Of a DNA stretch of 64,000 nt, positions 1 to 9,889 are shown in pieces. The position numbers and the translations under genes were made by a program. The DNA lies in the NCBI RefSeq assembly GCF_000739895.2, contig NZ_BBJS01000036.1:1-64000 (forward strand), read 5' to 3'. Numbering within the stretch: the stretch's first letter is position 1; every line of letters starts with the position of its first letter. This DNA is from Sphingomonas paucimobilis NBRC 13935. Lineage in GTDB: Bacteria; Pseudomonadota; Alphaproteobacteria; Sphingomonadales; Sphingomonadaceae. The notes below the pieces were generated by a model. That model was not told the origin of the DNA, did no database searches, and saw only the letters and a program-made list of their open reading frames with translations.

Positions 1-42
1 TAAACGGCGGCGAGCGAAGCCCTGACTTAACCATCGGCGACA

Positions 43-76
43 CCCCTCCGTCAGGCCTTCGGCCTGCCACCTCCCC
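43..76 (-). repeat. Dispersed GC-rich hairpin repeat, copy 1
   Basis: A 34-base unit contains the hairpin CAGGCCGAAGGCCTG flanked by G-rich ends (GGGGAGGTGG and ACGGAGGGG on the minus strand). Closely related units occur at 17954-17987 and 44554-44587. This copy lies just downstream of the dioxygenase gene. It behaves like a REP-type intergenic element, which is an inference from the three local copies. Confidence 0.6.
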
Positions 77-87
77 ATGATCGTCGC

Positions 88-771
88 TCAGGCGTCGGCC
101 CAGCGGCGCAGCAGATTGTGATACACCCCGGTCAGCTCCACGACCGAGCGATCCCCCTGCCCCTTGTCCGCACCCAGCCGCTGGATGGCGCGGTCCAGGT
201 CGAACAGGATGCGCCGCTCGCCATCGTCGCGCACCATCGACTGTATCCATAGGAAGGACGCGACGCGGCATCCGCGCGTGACGGCCTCGACCCGGTGCAG
301 GCTGGAGGCGGGATAGAGCACGGCGTCGCCCGCGCCCAGCTTGACCCGCTGTTCGCCGAACAGATCCTCGACCACCAGTTCGCCGCCGTCATAGGCGGCC
401 GGGTCTTCGAGAAAGAGGGTCAGCGACAGGTCCGAGCGCATACGGAAATCGCTGCCCCGCTTCAGCCGCACCGCATTGTCGACATGGACGTCGAACGCCT
501 GGCCACCGGCATAGCGGTTGAACAGCGGCGGATAGACCTTCAGCGGCAAGGCCGCCGCCACGAACAGGGCTGAGCGGCCCAGCGCGTCGAGGACCATCCG
601 CCCCGCCTGGGTGGCGGCGGCGGAGTCCTCGGGCAGTTGCTCGTTGCGCTTGGCGAGCGCGGCCTGCGGGCCGGAGGTGGCGTTGCCGTCACCCCATGCG
701 CCCGCATCGATGACCGAGCGGATCGCCGCCACGCCGGCGGGATCGAGGACATGGGGAATCGCGATCAGCAT
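88..771 (-). CDS. Fe(II)/2-oxoglutarate-dependent dioxygenase, PiuC/YbiX-like PKHD-type hydroxylase
   Basis: This 227-residue protein has the prolyl-4-hydroxylase-like double-stranded beta-helix signature. The first metal ligands are in VHVDNAV and the distal His in SLHRVEAV, followed by the Arg-containing RVASFLW strand that would bind 2-oxoglutarate. Members of this family are regularly encoded beside catecholate siderophore receptors and are thought to act in iron-uptake metabolism; their exact substrate is not established. The ATG at 771 is preferred because homologues start with a similar short hydrophobic stretch; the longer reading frame to 876 would overlap the receptor gene. It lies 19 bases downstream of the receptor stop and is probably in the same Fur-controlled operon. 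Confidence 0.88.
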   Translation of the reverse strand: MLIAIPHVLDPAGVAAIRSVIDAGAWGDGNATSGPQAALAKRNEQLPEDSAAATQAGRMVLDALGRSALFVAAALPLKVYPPLFNRYAGGQAFDVHVDNAVRLKRGSDFRMRSDLSLTLFLEDPAAYDGGELVVEDLFGEQRVKLGAGDAVLYPASSLHRVEAVTRGCRVASFLWIQSMVRDDGERRILFDLDRAIQRLGADKGQGDRSVVELTGVYHNLLRRWADA

Positions 772-790
772 GACGGCAACGTTACGCGGG

Positions 791-3157
791 TCAGAAGTTA
801 TAGAACAGGCTGAGCGTCGCCTGGCGCCGGTCGCCGGGCACCGCCCAGCCGCCGGTGACGATACCGGTCGTCGCATTCACATTGTTGCGCACGCCCGTGA
901 CGTATTTCTCGTCGGTGAAGTTCTGGACGTTGAGCTGCAAGGTCCAGCGCTGCGCAATGGTATAGGCCAGATAGGCACGGTGGATCAGATAATCGGGCAC
1001 GCGGAACTGAACCCGGTTCCCCGCGACCGGAACATTGGTCGCGAACGCACCCTGATAGGTCAGGCCGTAACCGACCTCCAGCCCGAAGGGCAGCTTATAG
1101 GTGGTGAACAGGCTGCCCGAATGTTTGGGCGTCTGGATCAACTGGCTGCCCGCCTGCGGATCGATGACTCCGGCCGCCTTGTCGCGGTTGGAGATGCTCT
1201 GCAGCACCTTGCCGTCGAGATAGGTGTAGTTGGCGAAGATCGTCCAGGCATGGGTGATCGCCCCCGATGCGCCGAGCGCAATGCCGTCCACCCGGCTGCG
1301 CCCGTCGAGCACCTGAAGATTGGCGGGCAGCGCGGGGTCGTTGGAGGGCACGCGGTAATTGGTGCGCTCGTTGCGGAAGACGGCGGCGGTCAGTTCCAAC
1401 CGACGATCGAACAGCCCGGCCTTCACGCCGACTTCGTAATTCTTGGCGGTTTCGGGCGCGACGGCGCAAGGATTGGCGGCGGTCGCCGTCGCCGGCACGC
1501 CACAGCCCAGCCGCACGGTCGTCGACGATGGCGTCTTGGCATTGCCATAGCCGGCATAGAGGCTGACATTCTCGACCGGGTGGAACACGCCCCCGACGCG
1601 CCACGAGAAGAGCCGCTCGCGGCTGACCTGCGGTTGGGTGGCGAGCGTGTTCACCGCGGCGGCCGTCAGCGGCAACGAACGGAAATTCGCCTCCTGATAT
1701 TCCCAACGCACGCCGCCGTTCAGTTCGAAGAAGCGGTTCAGCTCCAGCGTGTCGAAGGCATAGACGGCCAGATTGCGCGTCTCGCTGCGCGACTGGGCGG
1801 TGGCGACGAAGTTGATCGGGCCCGTATAATTGGTGTTCGGGTTGGCGATATTGATGAGGGGAAGCGTCACCGCGCTGCCATCGGCGTTGCGCAGCAGCGA
1901 TCCCTGGGTGATCCGGTAATTCTCGATCATGCCCGACACACCGACATTCAGGACATTGTGCAGGCCGCCCTTGACCCCCGCCTCATGCCGCAGATCGGTC
2001 TGGTTGTAGAGCATCTGGTTTTCCTGGTTCCGCACCAGCCCGCGCGGCCCCGAGGGCTGATAGAAGCCCGGCGGGACATTGGCCGGGCACGCCGCCCCGA
2101 CCGTCCCGCCGGGTGTCGCGGTCACCGGCTGCAACCCGGTCGACGCCAGACAGAACGTCCCCTGCGGCGCGGAGGTGACACTATTCTGCTTCACCTGTTG
2201 CCAGCGGGTCAGGTTGCGCACGCTCCAATGATCGTCGATCGCGTGGCGGAAGGTCGCGGTCAGCCGGTCGACGGTGCTCGCCTGCCGGTCGAGATTGGCG
2301 ATCCCGAAATAGGCGCTGCGGCTGGCGCCGGGCACGAACCGGTCGACGATGCCATTGTCGAAATAGGGCACGCCATAGACGGGCGTGTTGCGATCCTCCT
2401 GATGGACATAGGCCAGCGTCAGGCTAGTCGTCCCGTCGATGCCGATCGTCACCGAGGGCGCGATGCCCCAGCGCTCCATCTTCTCGACATCGCGGCCCGG
2501 CACGTCGTTATGGTGATAGGCGCCGTTCAGCCGCACCGCGACGAGATCGGACACGCGCACATTGCTGTCGATCGCACCGCGATAATAATTGTCGGTGCCG
2601 ACCGAGCCCTGCATGATGGTCAGAGTCTCGGGCGTCGGCACCTTGGAGACCAGGTTGATCGTGCCGCCGACCGATCCCGATCCGTTGAAGACGCTGTTCG
2701 CGCCATTATAGACCTCGACCTGTTGCAGGTTGAACGGGTCGGTGCGGCTATATTGCGCGCTGTCGCGAACGCCGTCGATCGTGATGTCGTTGCTCGCCGA
2801 ATAGCCGCGCAGATTGATCGAGTCGCCATAGCCGCCGCCGCCTTCGCCCGCGCCGAAGGTGATGCCCGGTATCGTCTGAAGCACGTCGCGCAGCGTCTGG
2901 AGATTCTGCTTCCGGATGGTCTGTTCGCTGACCACCGTGATCGTCTGCGGCGTGTCGAGCAGCGGCGATGTCGCCTTGGGGCTTTCCAGCGTCGCGGCGG
3001 TCGCGCGCTGGCCGGTAACGATCACCGTGTCGCGCTGCCCCGCGGCGTCCTGGGTCCGGGCGCTCGTATCGGTGCGCGGCGCCTCTTCGGCGGCGGCGAT
3101 GCCCGGTGCGGTCGCCAGAAAGCCCACGCAGGACAGCGCGATGAATGAATGTGACAT
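791..3157 (-). CDS. TonB-dependent siderophore receptor, Fiu/catecholate type
   Basis: A 788-residue outer-membrane receptor begins with a signal peptide ending near GIAAAEE, followed by a TonB box-like DTVIVTGQR. The plug domain includes [18 protein letters not shown] and [18 protein letters not shown], typical of the siderophore receptor subfamily (TIGR01783). The C terminus ends in LSLFYNF, with the terminal Phe needed for barrel assembly. ATG 3157 follows an AAGGGGAA Shine-Dalgarno. The receptor would import ferric catecholates using TonB/ExbBD energy. The adjoining PiuC-like dioxygenase and the Fur box upstream both support an iron role. The precise siderophore cannot be told from sequence. 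Confidence 0.93.
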   Translation of the reverse strand: MSHSFIALSCVGFLATAPGIAAAEEAPRTDTSARTQDAAGQRDTVIVTGQRATAATLESPKATSPLLDTPQTITVVSEQTIRKQNLQTLRDVLQTIPGITFGAGEGGGGYGDSINLRGYSASNDITIDGVRDSAQYSRTDPFNLQQVEVYNGANSVFNGSGSVGGTINLVSKVPTPETLTIMQGSVGTDNYYRGAIDSNVRVSDLVAVRLNGAYHHNDVPGRDVEKMERWGIAPSVTIGIDGTTSLTLAYVHQEDRNTPVYGVPYFDNGIVDRFVPGASRSAYFGIANLDRQASTVDRLTATFRHAIDDHWSVRNLTRWQQVKQNSVTSAPQGTFCLASTGLQPVTATPGGTVGAACPANVPPGFYQPSGPRGLVRNQENQMLYNQTDLRHEAGVKGGLHNVLNVGVSGMIENYRITQGSLLRNADGSAVTLPLINIANPNTNYTGPINFVATAQSRSETRNLAVYAFDTLELNRFFELNGGVRWEYQEANFRSLPLTAAAVNTLATQPQVSRERLFSWRVGGVFHPVENVSLYAGYGNAKTPSSTTVRLGCGVPATATAANPCAVAPETAKNYEVGVKAGLFDRRLELTAAVFRNERTNYRVPSNDPALPANLQVLDGRSRVDGIALGASGAITHAWTIFANYTYLDGKVLQSISNRDKAAGVIDPQAGSQLIQTPKHSGSLFTTYKLPFGLEVGYGLTYQGAFATNVPVAGNRVQFRVPDYLIHRAYLAYTIAQRWTLQLNVQNFTDEKYVTGVRNNVNATTGIVTGGWAVPGDRRQATLSLFYNF

Positions 3158-3215
3158 GGTCTATTCCCCTTTGGCGGCCGCTGCTATTGCGAGACACTCT
3201 CACTGTCAATGCGAT

Positions 3216-3230
3216 TGATAGTGATTATCA
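3216..3230. promoter_or_regulatory. Fur box between divergent TonB receptor genes
   Basis: TGATAGTGATTATCA matches the 7-1-7 Fur consensus TGATAATnATTATCA with one mismatch. It lies 59 bases upstream of the catecholate receptor start and about 93-177 bases upstream of the FecA-like receptor, depending on the start used. It is well placed to repress both genes in iron-replete cells. Binding is inferred from the match and the context. Confidence 0.8.
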
Positions 3231-3322
3231 TTCTACCCCTGCCATGACGTGCCTCGCGGTGGGGACTGACATGCGGGCTACATAATTGCCGTCTAAGCGG
3301 CCCGCTTCGGTCCCGGCACGTC

Positions 3323-6094
3323 ATGCGCCAGACCATGGGGTGGGCACGGACGACGGATGGCAGACACGGCGAACGCCTTGGCCTGCGCGCCACAGGGTGT
3401 GCGCGGATGACGCTGTTGCTGGCGATCGCCCTGGCCGGCGTGGCGCAGAACGACCCGGTTCTGGCGGTCGACCTACCCCCAGGTCCCGCCGCCGCCGGGC
3501 TCGACCGGCTGGCGCGACAGGCGGGACAGGCATTGGTGGCGCGCCCCGCCGATCTGGCGGGACGCCAGGGTCCCCGGCTACGCGGCACTATGCGGCTGTC
3601 GACCGCGCTTGATCGCTGGTGCCGCCCGGCGCGGCTGTCCTGTCGCCAGCGCGCGGGCGGGATCGTGGTGCGCGCCGCCGGCCGCCCCCCCGAGGTGCGG
3701 CCGATGCCCCACCCGCCCCTCACGCCACCGCCCGTCATCGGCGAGGAAGTGATCGTCTCAGGCCGACGGGGCACCGGCGTACAGGGCGAGCTGGAGCGCA
3801 GCTATTCGGCATCGCAGATCGATCGCATCGAATTGGACCGCCGCTCGCCGCAGAGCCTGGCGGAACTGCTATCGAATCTGCCGGGGCTCTGGGTCGACAA
3901 TTCGGCCGGGGTCGCGGCGAATACCATTCGCGTGCGCGGCATTCCGCTCGACGGCTATCAGGCGATCGCGGTACAGGAAGACGGCCTGCCCGTGCAGCAT
4001 GACACGCTGCCCTGGACCGATATCGACCAGTTCGTCCGCCCCGACCTGATGATCGAGACGGTCGATTATGTGCGCGGCGGCCCCTCCGCCATCTTCGCCA
4101 GCAATGCGCCGGGCGGCATCCTCAACCTGCGCACCCGCGCCCCCACCGCGCAGCCCTCGGCGGAGGCACGCGTCACCCTGACCGATTACGGCCTGGCGCG
4201 GTGGGAGGGCTATGCAGCCGACCCGATCGCGCCGGGCTGGCGTGCGATTATCGGGGGAGTGGCGATGCGCGATCCCAGCGTCCGCCGCATCGCCTCGACC
4301 TTGGGTGGGGGACAAATGCGGGCGCGGGTCGATCATGATCTGGCAGGCGGCGGCACGCTGACGCTGGCGCTGCATCTGCTGGACGACGACACGCTCAACA
4401 TCTCGTCCTTCCCGATGCGCTATGACCATGGCAGGCTGATGCCGCTGCCCGGTTTCGATCCCCGGCGGGGGAGCTTTTTCGGTCCCGAATTCGCCGATCT
4501 GGATTTCACGGCGCTGGGCCTCCGCCCGGTCGGGCGCAACAACCGCAACCGGCTGGTCACCCCTTCGCTAGCGCTGATTCAGCCCATGGGTGCGGGCAAG
4601 CTGAGCCTGCGCGCGCATTACCGGACATCGCATACCGAACGCTATGCGCTGTCCTCGTCGGGCAGCGCCGTCCCGGCGGCCGACGCCTTGGCGCTCGCCC
4701 TGCCCCGCCTCGTCGCCGCGTTTCCCGATACGACCAGCGTGGCGCTGCGCCATGCGAGCGACGGCACGCCCTTTGCGGCGCTGCCGGGCAATGACCGTGT
4801 CACGGTGCTCAACCCGGTCGCCGCCGACACCCGCCTGAACGAAGCGATCGCCGACCTGTCCTATTCGCGGTCGCTGGAGGCGGCCGGGCATCATGAGCTG
4901 ACGCTGGGGATCTACGGCGTCGGCTATGATTGGCGCTTCACCCGCGCCGTCGCCCGGGCGCTGGTCGAAGCGCGCGAGCAGGGGCGTCGGCTCGATCTGG
5001 TCGCGCTCGACGGCGCGGGGCGGACGGTCGGTCGGTTGACCGACAAGGGCCTGCTGACCGCCGGATCGACCTATGAGGCGTTGCAAGGCCGACAGCGCAT
5101 GGTCGCCCTCTATGCCGCCGACGAATGGCAATTTGCCGAGCGCTGGCGGCTCGACTGGGGATTGCGCCACGAACGCGCGCGCGTGTCCGCCCGGGTCGAG
5201 CGCCCCGCGACGATCGACGGCGGCGATCCGCAGACGCTGGCGGACGATCGGCTCGCGGTCGGATCGGGGCTATGGGACAAGCGTCGCCAGCCGCTGGCAC
5301 GAACCGCCGCGACGCTGGCGCTGCATTGGCGGGCGACCGAGACGCTGGGCAGTTTCGCCCGGCTGACCCGCGCGATGCGCCTGCCCGACCCCGGCGTCTT
5401 TCGCATCGGCAGCGGCGATGTCGCCCGGCCGCTGACCATCGAGCAGGCCGAACTGGGGCTGATCTGGCGGCGGGGCGCGATGGGACTCGACGCCACGCTG
5501 TTCGCCAGCCGCTTTCCCGATATCGCCCTGCCCGACCTTTCGCTCGATCCCATGACCGGCGCGGTGCAGGTGGGCCAGCATGACGCGACCGCGCGCACGC
5601 TGGGGCTGGAACTCAGCGCGCACGCCCATCCGCGTCCCGGCCTGTCGCTGCGCGCCACCGCGACATGGCAGGACCCGCGATTGCAATCCTATCGCCTGTC
5701 GAATCTGGTCGACGGCCAGCTCGTCCCCATCGATCTCAGCGGCCGCCTGCCCCGCCGGGTGCCACAGCTGATGGCCAATGTCTCCGCCAGCTGGGCGCTG
5801 CCCGGCACCAGCGTAACGCTCGACGGTGATCTCTCGGCGATGGGACGCCGCTTTGCCGATGATGCCAACACGTTGGCGCTGCCCGGCTTCGCGATCCTGG
5901 ATCTGGGGGCAAGCTGGGCGGTGACGCCGACGCTGACCATGCGGCTGCGCGCGACCAACATCCTCGACCGGATCGCGGTGATGCAGGGCGATGCGCTGGG
6001 CGGCGAAATCCGCGCGAGCGATGCCGCCGGCGTCATCACCGTCCGCGCCCAGCAAGGCCGCGTCATCGCCTTCAGCGTGGATTGGCGGCTTTGA
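3323..6094 (+). CDS. FecA-like TonB-dependent receptor with N-terminal STN signalling domain
   Basis: Up to 923 residues. A hydrophobic stretch (TLLLAIALAGVAQ) precedes an STN-like domain (DLPPGPAAAGLDRLARQAG through LSTALDRWCR), used in FecA-type receptors to contact a FecR anti-sigma factor. The plug follows: ELLSNLPGLWVDNSA, IRVRGIPLDGYQAIAVQEDG, VRGGPSAIFASNAPGGIL. The barrel ends in FSVDWRL rather than in a terminal Phe. The start is uncertain: ATG 3323 gives a charged leader, while ATG 3407 sits directly before the hydrophobic core. The gene is divergent from the siderophore receptor across a Fur box, suggesting a ferric-complex substrate. Its STN domain makes it a candidate partner for the FecR encoded at 10441. 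Confidence 0.88.
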   Translation: MRQTMGWARTTDGRHGERLGLRATGCARMTLLLAIALAGVAQNDPVLAVDLPPGPAAAGLDRLARQAGQALVARPADLAGRQGPRLRGTMRLSTALDRWCRPARLSCRQRAGGIVVRAAGRPPEVRPMPHPPLTPPPVIGEEVIVSGRRGTGVQGELERSYSASQIDRIELDRRSPQSLAELLSNLPGLWVDNSAGVAANTIRVRGIPLDGYQAIAVQEDGLPVQHDTLPWTDIDQFVRPDLMIETVDYVRGGPSAIFASNAPGGILNLRTRAPTAQPSAEARVTLTDYGLARWEGYAADPIAPGWRAIIGGVAMRDPSVRRIASTLGGGQMRARVDHDLAGGGTLTLALHLLDDDTLNISSFPMRYDHGRLMPLPGFDPRRGSFFGPEFADLDFTALGLRPVGRNNRNRLVTPSLALIQPMGAGKLSLRAHYRTSHTERYALSSSGSAVPAADALALALPRLVAAFPDTTSVALRHASDGTPFAALPGNDRVTVLNPVAADTRLNEAIADLSYSRSLEAAGHHELTLGIYGVGYDWRFTRAVARALVEAREQGRRLDLVALDGAGRTVGRLTDKGLLTAGSTYEALQGRQRMVALYAADEWQFAERWRLDWGLRHERARVSARVERPATIDGGDPQTLADDRLAVGSGLWDKRRQPLARTAATLALHWRATETLGSFARLTRAMRLPDPGVFRIGSGDVARPLTIEQAELGLIWRRGAMGLDATLFASRFPDIALPDLSLDPMTGAVQVGQHDATARTLGLELSAHAHPRPGLSLRATATWQDPRLQSYRLSNLVDGQLVPIDLSGRLPRRVPQLMANVSASWALPGTSVTLDGDLSAMGRRFADDANTLALPGFAILDLGASWAVTPTLTMRLRATNILDRIAVMQGDALGGEIRASDAAGVITVRAQQGRVIAFSVDWRL

Positions 6095-6809
6095 GCCCCC
6101 GGCGATAGGCCGCCAGTTCCTCGGCCGCCGCCGCCATGTCGCGACGGAAAGCGGCATCGCCATGCTCGCGTGCCACTATCGCGCTCGCCGCCAGATAACC
6201 GCCCTCGACCGCGCTCATGGTGTGCGATCCGCAGATCCAGCGGCTGTCGCCATAATCACGCCCGCGCGCCAGGATCGCCTGCGCACGATCGGGCAGCAGT
6301 TCGGCCATGATCAGCGCAAAGCCCCAGCCATGCGCGGTATGACCCGAGGGATAATCGCCATTGGCGATCAGCGAGGGCGTGCGCGGCTCGCAAATGGGAA
6401 GGTCGGTGCCGATGAACGGCCGCGCCGATTGCCAATGCGCCTTGCCCACTCGGATCGCCGCCGAGCGATCGGCATCGAAGCGCGCGATCAGTGTTTTCGT
6501 GACCGGCAGGCGCGACCAGTCGGGCCGGAAGCCCAGCGCCGTGGCGAAGCGGTCGCCCAGATCGCTCGACACATCGGCCGTCGCCTGTTGCCAGCGCGGC
6601 GAACCCTGCATGGCGCGACTGTCGCGGAAGAGTTGCGCATCCGCCTTGGCGCGCGGCGAACCCGGTGTGGGCGGCCCCGGCAGGATGGTCGCCAGGTCCA
6701 GGCCCTCGCCGACGGGCAAATAGCCGGTCTTGTCCCGCGCCCCGGCGGGAACGGCGCTCGACAGCACAAGCATCGCCACCAGCCCCATCCGCCATGCCAT
6801 CGAACGCAT
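6072..6809 (-). CDS. Class A non-specific acid phosphatase (PAP2 superfamily), secreted
   Basis: A 245-residue protein carries a signal peptide (MAWRMGLVAMLVLSSAVPAGA). It has the three-part phosphatase signature: KAHWQSARPF (K-x6-RP), YPSGHTAHGW (PSGH) and GDSRWICGSH (SR-x5-H). Class A enzymes hydrolyse a broad range of phosphomonoesters in the periplasm. ATG 6809 is chosen because AAAGGG lies 6 bases upstream; an in-frame ATG 6 bases earlier (6815) is possible. The 3' end overlaps the convergent receptor gene by 23 bases. It is divergent from a TonB receptor, which may take up a phosphorylated compound or its product; that link is inference. Confidence 0.88.
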   Translation of the reverse strand: MRSMAWRMGLVAMLVLSSAVPAGARDKTGYLPVGEGLDLATILPGPPTPGSPRAKADAQLFRDSRAMQGSPRWQQATADVSSDLGDRFATALGFRPDWSRLPVTKTLIARFDADRSAAIRVGKAHWQSARPFIGTDLPICEPRTPSLIANGDYPSGHTAHGWGFALIMAELLPDRAQAILARGRDYGDSRWICGSHTMSAVEGGYLAASAIVAREHGDAAFRRDMAAAAEELAAYRRGLKAANPR

Positions 6810-6964
6810 ATTCATCCCTTTTGCCAAGATTTGACCCGCCATTCGCTAGAGTATCGAAAACAGGGGCCGGGGACAGGATGGATCGACAATTTTCCATCGC
6901 ACATCGCCCGCCCGGCACTTGTAACAAAAACGCCATAAATGTCTTAAAACTTTTACAAAAATCC

Positions 6965-6995
6965 TTGTCCCCGTTTGCCCGAAACCTCCGTCTTC
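6965..6995 (+). promoter_or_regulatory. Candidate ECF-sigma promoter motif, copy 1 (upstream of TonB receptor)
   Basis: The segment reads TTGTCCCCG-TT-TGCCC, then 10 bases, then TCTTC at offset 26. The same arrangement, with TTGTCCCCG, TGCCC and TCTTC at identical spacing, occurs at 9890-9920 before the ECF sigma gene. Sharing between a receptor and a sigma gene suggests a common sigma-dependent promoter. The assignment is inference; the match to known FecI promoters is not obvious. Confidence 0.4.
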
Positions 6996-7052
6996 CCCCG
7001 CGATCGTCCGCATGGCCGGGCGAGCAACTGGATTTCCTTGGGGGGAATTATC

Positions 7053-9794
7053 GTGACGAAATGGACGAAGAGGACGCTGCTGCTGGCGTCGAGCACGCTG
7101 TTCGCGGCGCAGCCGGTATGGGCGCAGGACATGAACGGGCAGGACGCCGGGGCGCAAGCGCAGGGCAGCCCGACGGACGCGGGCGGCGACGTCGTCGTCA
7201 CCGGTTATCGCACCAGCCTGGCCCAGGCACGCAATTCCAAGCGTGATGCGACGATCATCAAGGACTCGATCTCGGCATCCGACATCGCCGCCTTTCCCGA
7301 CCTGAATCTGGCCGAAGCGCTGCAGCGCCTGCCCGGCGTCGCGATCAACCGCGAGGCGGGCGAAGGCCGCCGGATTTCCTTGCGTGGTCTCGGCCCCGAC
7401 TTCACTCGCGTCCAGCTCGACGGCATGGAAGTGCTGGGCAATGTCGACTCGCCGCAGGATAGCCGTGGCCAGACGACGCGCGACCGCGCCTTCGACTTCA
7501 ACCTGTTCGCCGCCGAACTCTTTAACCATGTCGATGTCGAAAAGTCGTATCAGGCCAAGCAGACCGAGGGCGGTCTGGCCGGCACGGTCGGCCTCTACAC
7601 CGCGCGCCCCTTCGACTATAAGAGCAGCAAGGTCGCGCTGTCGGCGCAGGGCGGCACCAACTCGCTGACCCGCGATTTCCAGCCGCGACTGACCGGCCTC
7701 ATCTCCAAGAACTGGGGTAATTTCGGCATCCTCGTCTCGGCCGCCTATAGCCGCCGCAACACGCGCGAAGAAGGCTTCGACACCTATCGCTGGCGCCACA
7801 ACAAGGCCAATGGCAGCGACCTATCGCGACTGACCGCCGCCGAGCAGGCCAAGATCAACTCGGGCGACCTGTTGTTCGCGCGCGGCAATCGCCTGTCGGT
7901 GTCGGACAGCACGCAGGAGCGGATCGGCCTCACCTCCTCGGTTCAGTGGAACCCGACCGACAAGGTGCATCTGACGCTCGACGGCCTCTATGGCCAGTTC
8001 AAGGGCGACCGGTTCGAGACCCATCTCGCCTCGCGCGGCGGCGGCAGTTCGACCTGGCTGGGCGGCGGCGAGACCTTTGCCGGCACCGTCTATCCCAATT
8101 CGCGGGTCAACGCGATCCAGTGGAACGACCGCAACGAGGTCGTCTATCTCGACGTCACCGGCGGCAAGGCCTCGACCGAAACCCGTATCCAGAACACCAA
8201 GAACATCTTCAAGCAGCTGGTGCTGTCGGGCGATGCCGAGCTGGCCGATGGCCTGACCTTCAACTGGCTGGGCGGTGTCGAGCGCTCGGGCTATTCGATG
8301 CCGGTCAACGACAAGTTCACCCTGGAAGGCTTTGGCGACGTCATCTCCGACTATCGCGGCGGCACCTATTCGCTGGTCAACACCTACAAGTTCAACACCG
8401 CCGATCCCAATTTCTGGCACGCCAAGCGCCTCTATGTGAACAACACCTACCAGGACACGGCGTTCGACAATGTGAAGGGTCGTTTTGACTATAAGGTCAC
8501 GCCCGATGATACGATCAGCGTCGGCGGCGAATGGCGGCGCTTCGCCAATTCGGGCTATTATGCCGAACAGGACAATATCCTGACCAGCAGCTTCGTCTCG
8601 GGCAAGGTCAACGCCAATCCCAGCGGCTATGCGCAGACCTATACCGGCTATTCGGGGCAGGACTGGACGATCGTCGACTTCCCCAAGATGCTCCAGACGC
8701 TGGGCATCAACCGGTCGCAATATCTGACGGGCAAGCTGGGCGTGTTCGCAGTCGAGGAGCGGACGGGCGCCGCCTTCGTCCAATATGACTGGAACCATAT
8801 CCTGGCCGGCGTGCCGTTCCGCGGCAATATCGGCGCGCGCTACTACCGCACCACCGTCATCTCGGACGGCCTGGCCAGCGTCGGCCCGATCACGGTGCGC
8901 GGGGAATATGAAGGGGTGCTGCCCGCCGCCAATCTGATCTTCGAGCTCGATCAGGGCCTGATGGTGCGTTTCGCCGCCTCGAAGAACATCAACCGCCCGT
9001 CGCTGGGCGCGCTGGCGGTCAACGGGTCGGTCAACAACGACAATGGCAACATCACCGTGTCGCTGGGCAACCCCAATCTGCGCCCCTATAAGTCGACCGA
9101 TTTCGACATCTCGACCGAATATTATTTCGGCTCGGTCGGCTATGTCGCCGCCGCGCTCTTCTACAAGACGCTCGACGGCTATATCTCGACCCAGACGATC
9201 AACAATGTGCCCTATTCGCAAACGGGCCTGCCCGACAATCTCTATCCCGGCGTGACCGGGCGGACGATCATCGACAGCTATTCGCGCCCGATCAACCTGC
9301 TCAAGACCAATTTGTTCGGCGTCGAGCTGTCGGGCCAGACCGATTTCAAATTCCTGCCGGCGCCCTTCAACCGGTTGGGGACGGCAGTGAACTTCACCTA
9401 TGTCGACTCGCGGCTGGATTATTCGAAGATCTACACCGGCAGCATCGCGACCACGCTGGAGGGCCTGAGCAAATATAACGCCAACGCCACGCTCTATTAT
9501 CAGGACAAGGCGTTCGACGCCCGTATCTCGGCCAATTATCGCAGCGGCTATATCTTCAGCGCCTCGCCGGTGCTGACCGCGCTCGGCCCTGATCATGACG
9601 TCACCGGGTTTGAGGGTACGGTCTATGTCGATATGTCGGCGCATTATGCGCTGACCAATCATGTCCAGCTGACGCTGAACGGCATCAACCTGACGAACCA
9701 GCGCGAACGGCAATATTCGAACAGCACCAAGCGGCTCTATGTCGTGACCCGGTCGGGCACGACGCTGCTCGGCGGGGTCCGGATCACCTTCTAA
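7053..9794 (+). CDS. TonB-dependent receptor, TIGR01782-like large-substrate type
   Basis: A 913-residue receptor starts at GTG 7053, preceded by a strong GGGGGGAA Shine-Dalgarno; this start gives a clean signal peptide (KRTLLLASSTLFAAQPVWA). The TonB box region is DVVVTGYRTSLAQARNSK, and the plug contains LNLAEALQRLPGVAINRE and ISLRGLGPDFTRVQLDGM, characteristic of the Caulobacter/Xanthomonas receptor family often tied to carbohydrate or other large substrates. The C terminus is GGVRITF. No STN domain precedes the plug, so it should not itself signal to FecR. It is divergent from an acid phosphatase and is followed, after a terminator, by an ECF sigma/FecR pair. Confidence 0.92.
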   Translation: MTKWTKRTLLLASSTLFAAQPVWAQDMNGQDAGAQAQGSPTDAGGDVVVTGYRTSLAQARNSKRDATIIKDSISASDIAAFPDLNLAEALQRLPGVAINREAGEGRRISLRGLGPDFTRVQLDGMEVLGNVDSPQDSRGQTTRDRAFDFNLFAAELFNHVDVEKSYQAKQTEGGLAGTVGLYTARPFDYKSSKVALSAQGGTNSLTRDFQPRLTGLISKNWGNFGILVSAAYSRRNTREEGFDTYRWRHNKANGSDLSRLTAAEQAKINSGDLLFARGNRLSVSDSTQERIGLTSSVQWNPTDKVHLTLDGLYGQFKGDRFETHLASRGGGSSTWLGGGETFAGTVYPNSRVNAIQWNDRNEVVYLDVTGGKASTETRIQNTKNIFKQLVLSGDAELADGLTFNWLGGVERSGYSMPVNDKFTLEGFGDVISDYRGGTYSLVNTYKFNTADPNFWHAKRLYVNNTYQDTAFDNVKGRFDYKVTPDDTISVGGEWRRFANSGYYAEQDNILTSSFVSGKVNANPSGYAQTYTGYSGQDWTIVDFPKMLQTLGINRSQYLTGKLGVFAVEERTGAAFVQYDWNHILAGVPFRGNIGARYYRTTVISDGLASVGPITVRGEYEGVLPAANLIFELDQGLMVRFAASKNINRPSLGALAVNGSVNNDNGNITVSLGNPNLRPYKSTDFDISTEYYFGSVGYVAAALFYKTLDGYISTQTINNVPYSQTGLPDNLYPGVTGRTIIDSYSRPINLLKTNLFGVELSGQTDFKFLPAPFNRLGTAVNFTYVDSRLDYSKIYTGSIATTLEGLSKYNANATLYYQDKAFDARISANYRSGYIFSASPVLTALGPDHDVTGFEGTVYVDMSAHYALTNHVQLTLNGINLTNQRERQYSNSTKRLYVVTRSGTTLLGGVRITF

Positions 9795-9841
9795 TCTAGA
9801 GGGCTCTTGATGTCCTGCCCGTGCGGGATATCAAAATCATG

Positions 9842-9881
9842 GCGCGTCGGCCCTTGGCGGGGCCGGCGCGCACCGTTTTTT
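9842..9881 (+). terminator. Rho-independent terminator after TonB receptor
   Basis: A 12-bp stem (GCGCGTCGGCCC with GGGCCGGCGCGC, one G-T wobble) and a 6-base loop are followed 4 bases later by six T residues. It lies about 50 bases beyond the receptor stop and separates that transcript from the sigma/anti-sigma genes. Confidence 0.85.
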
Positions 9882-9889
9882 GACAAGGA

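Noticed and set aside
611-3148. An 845-codon plus-strand frame opposite the siderophore receptor
   Set aside because: Low-complexity Arg/Ala/Gly product with no recognisable domain. The opposite strand encodes a clear TonB receptor.
7821-9713. A 630-codon minus-strand frame opposite the third TonB receptor
   Set aside because: Antisense shadow of a well-supported gene; no ribosome site or domain.
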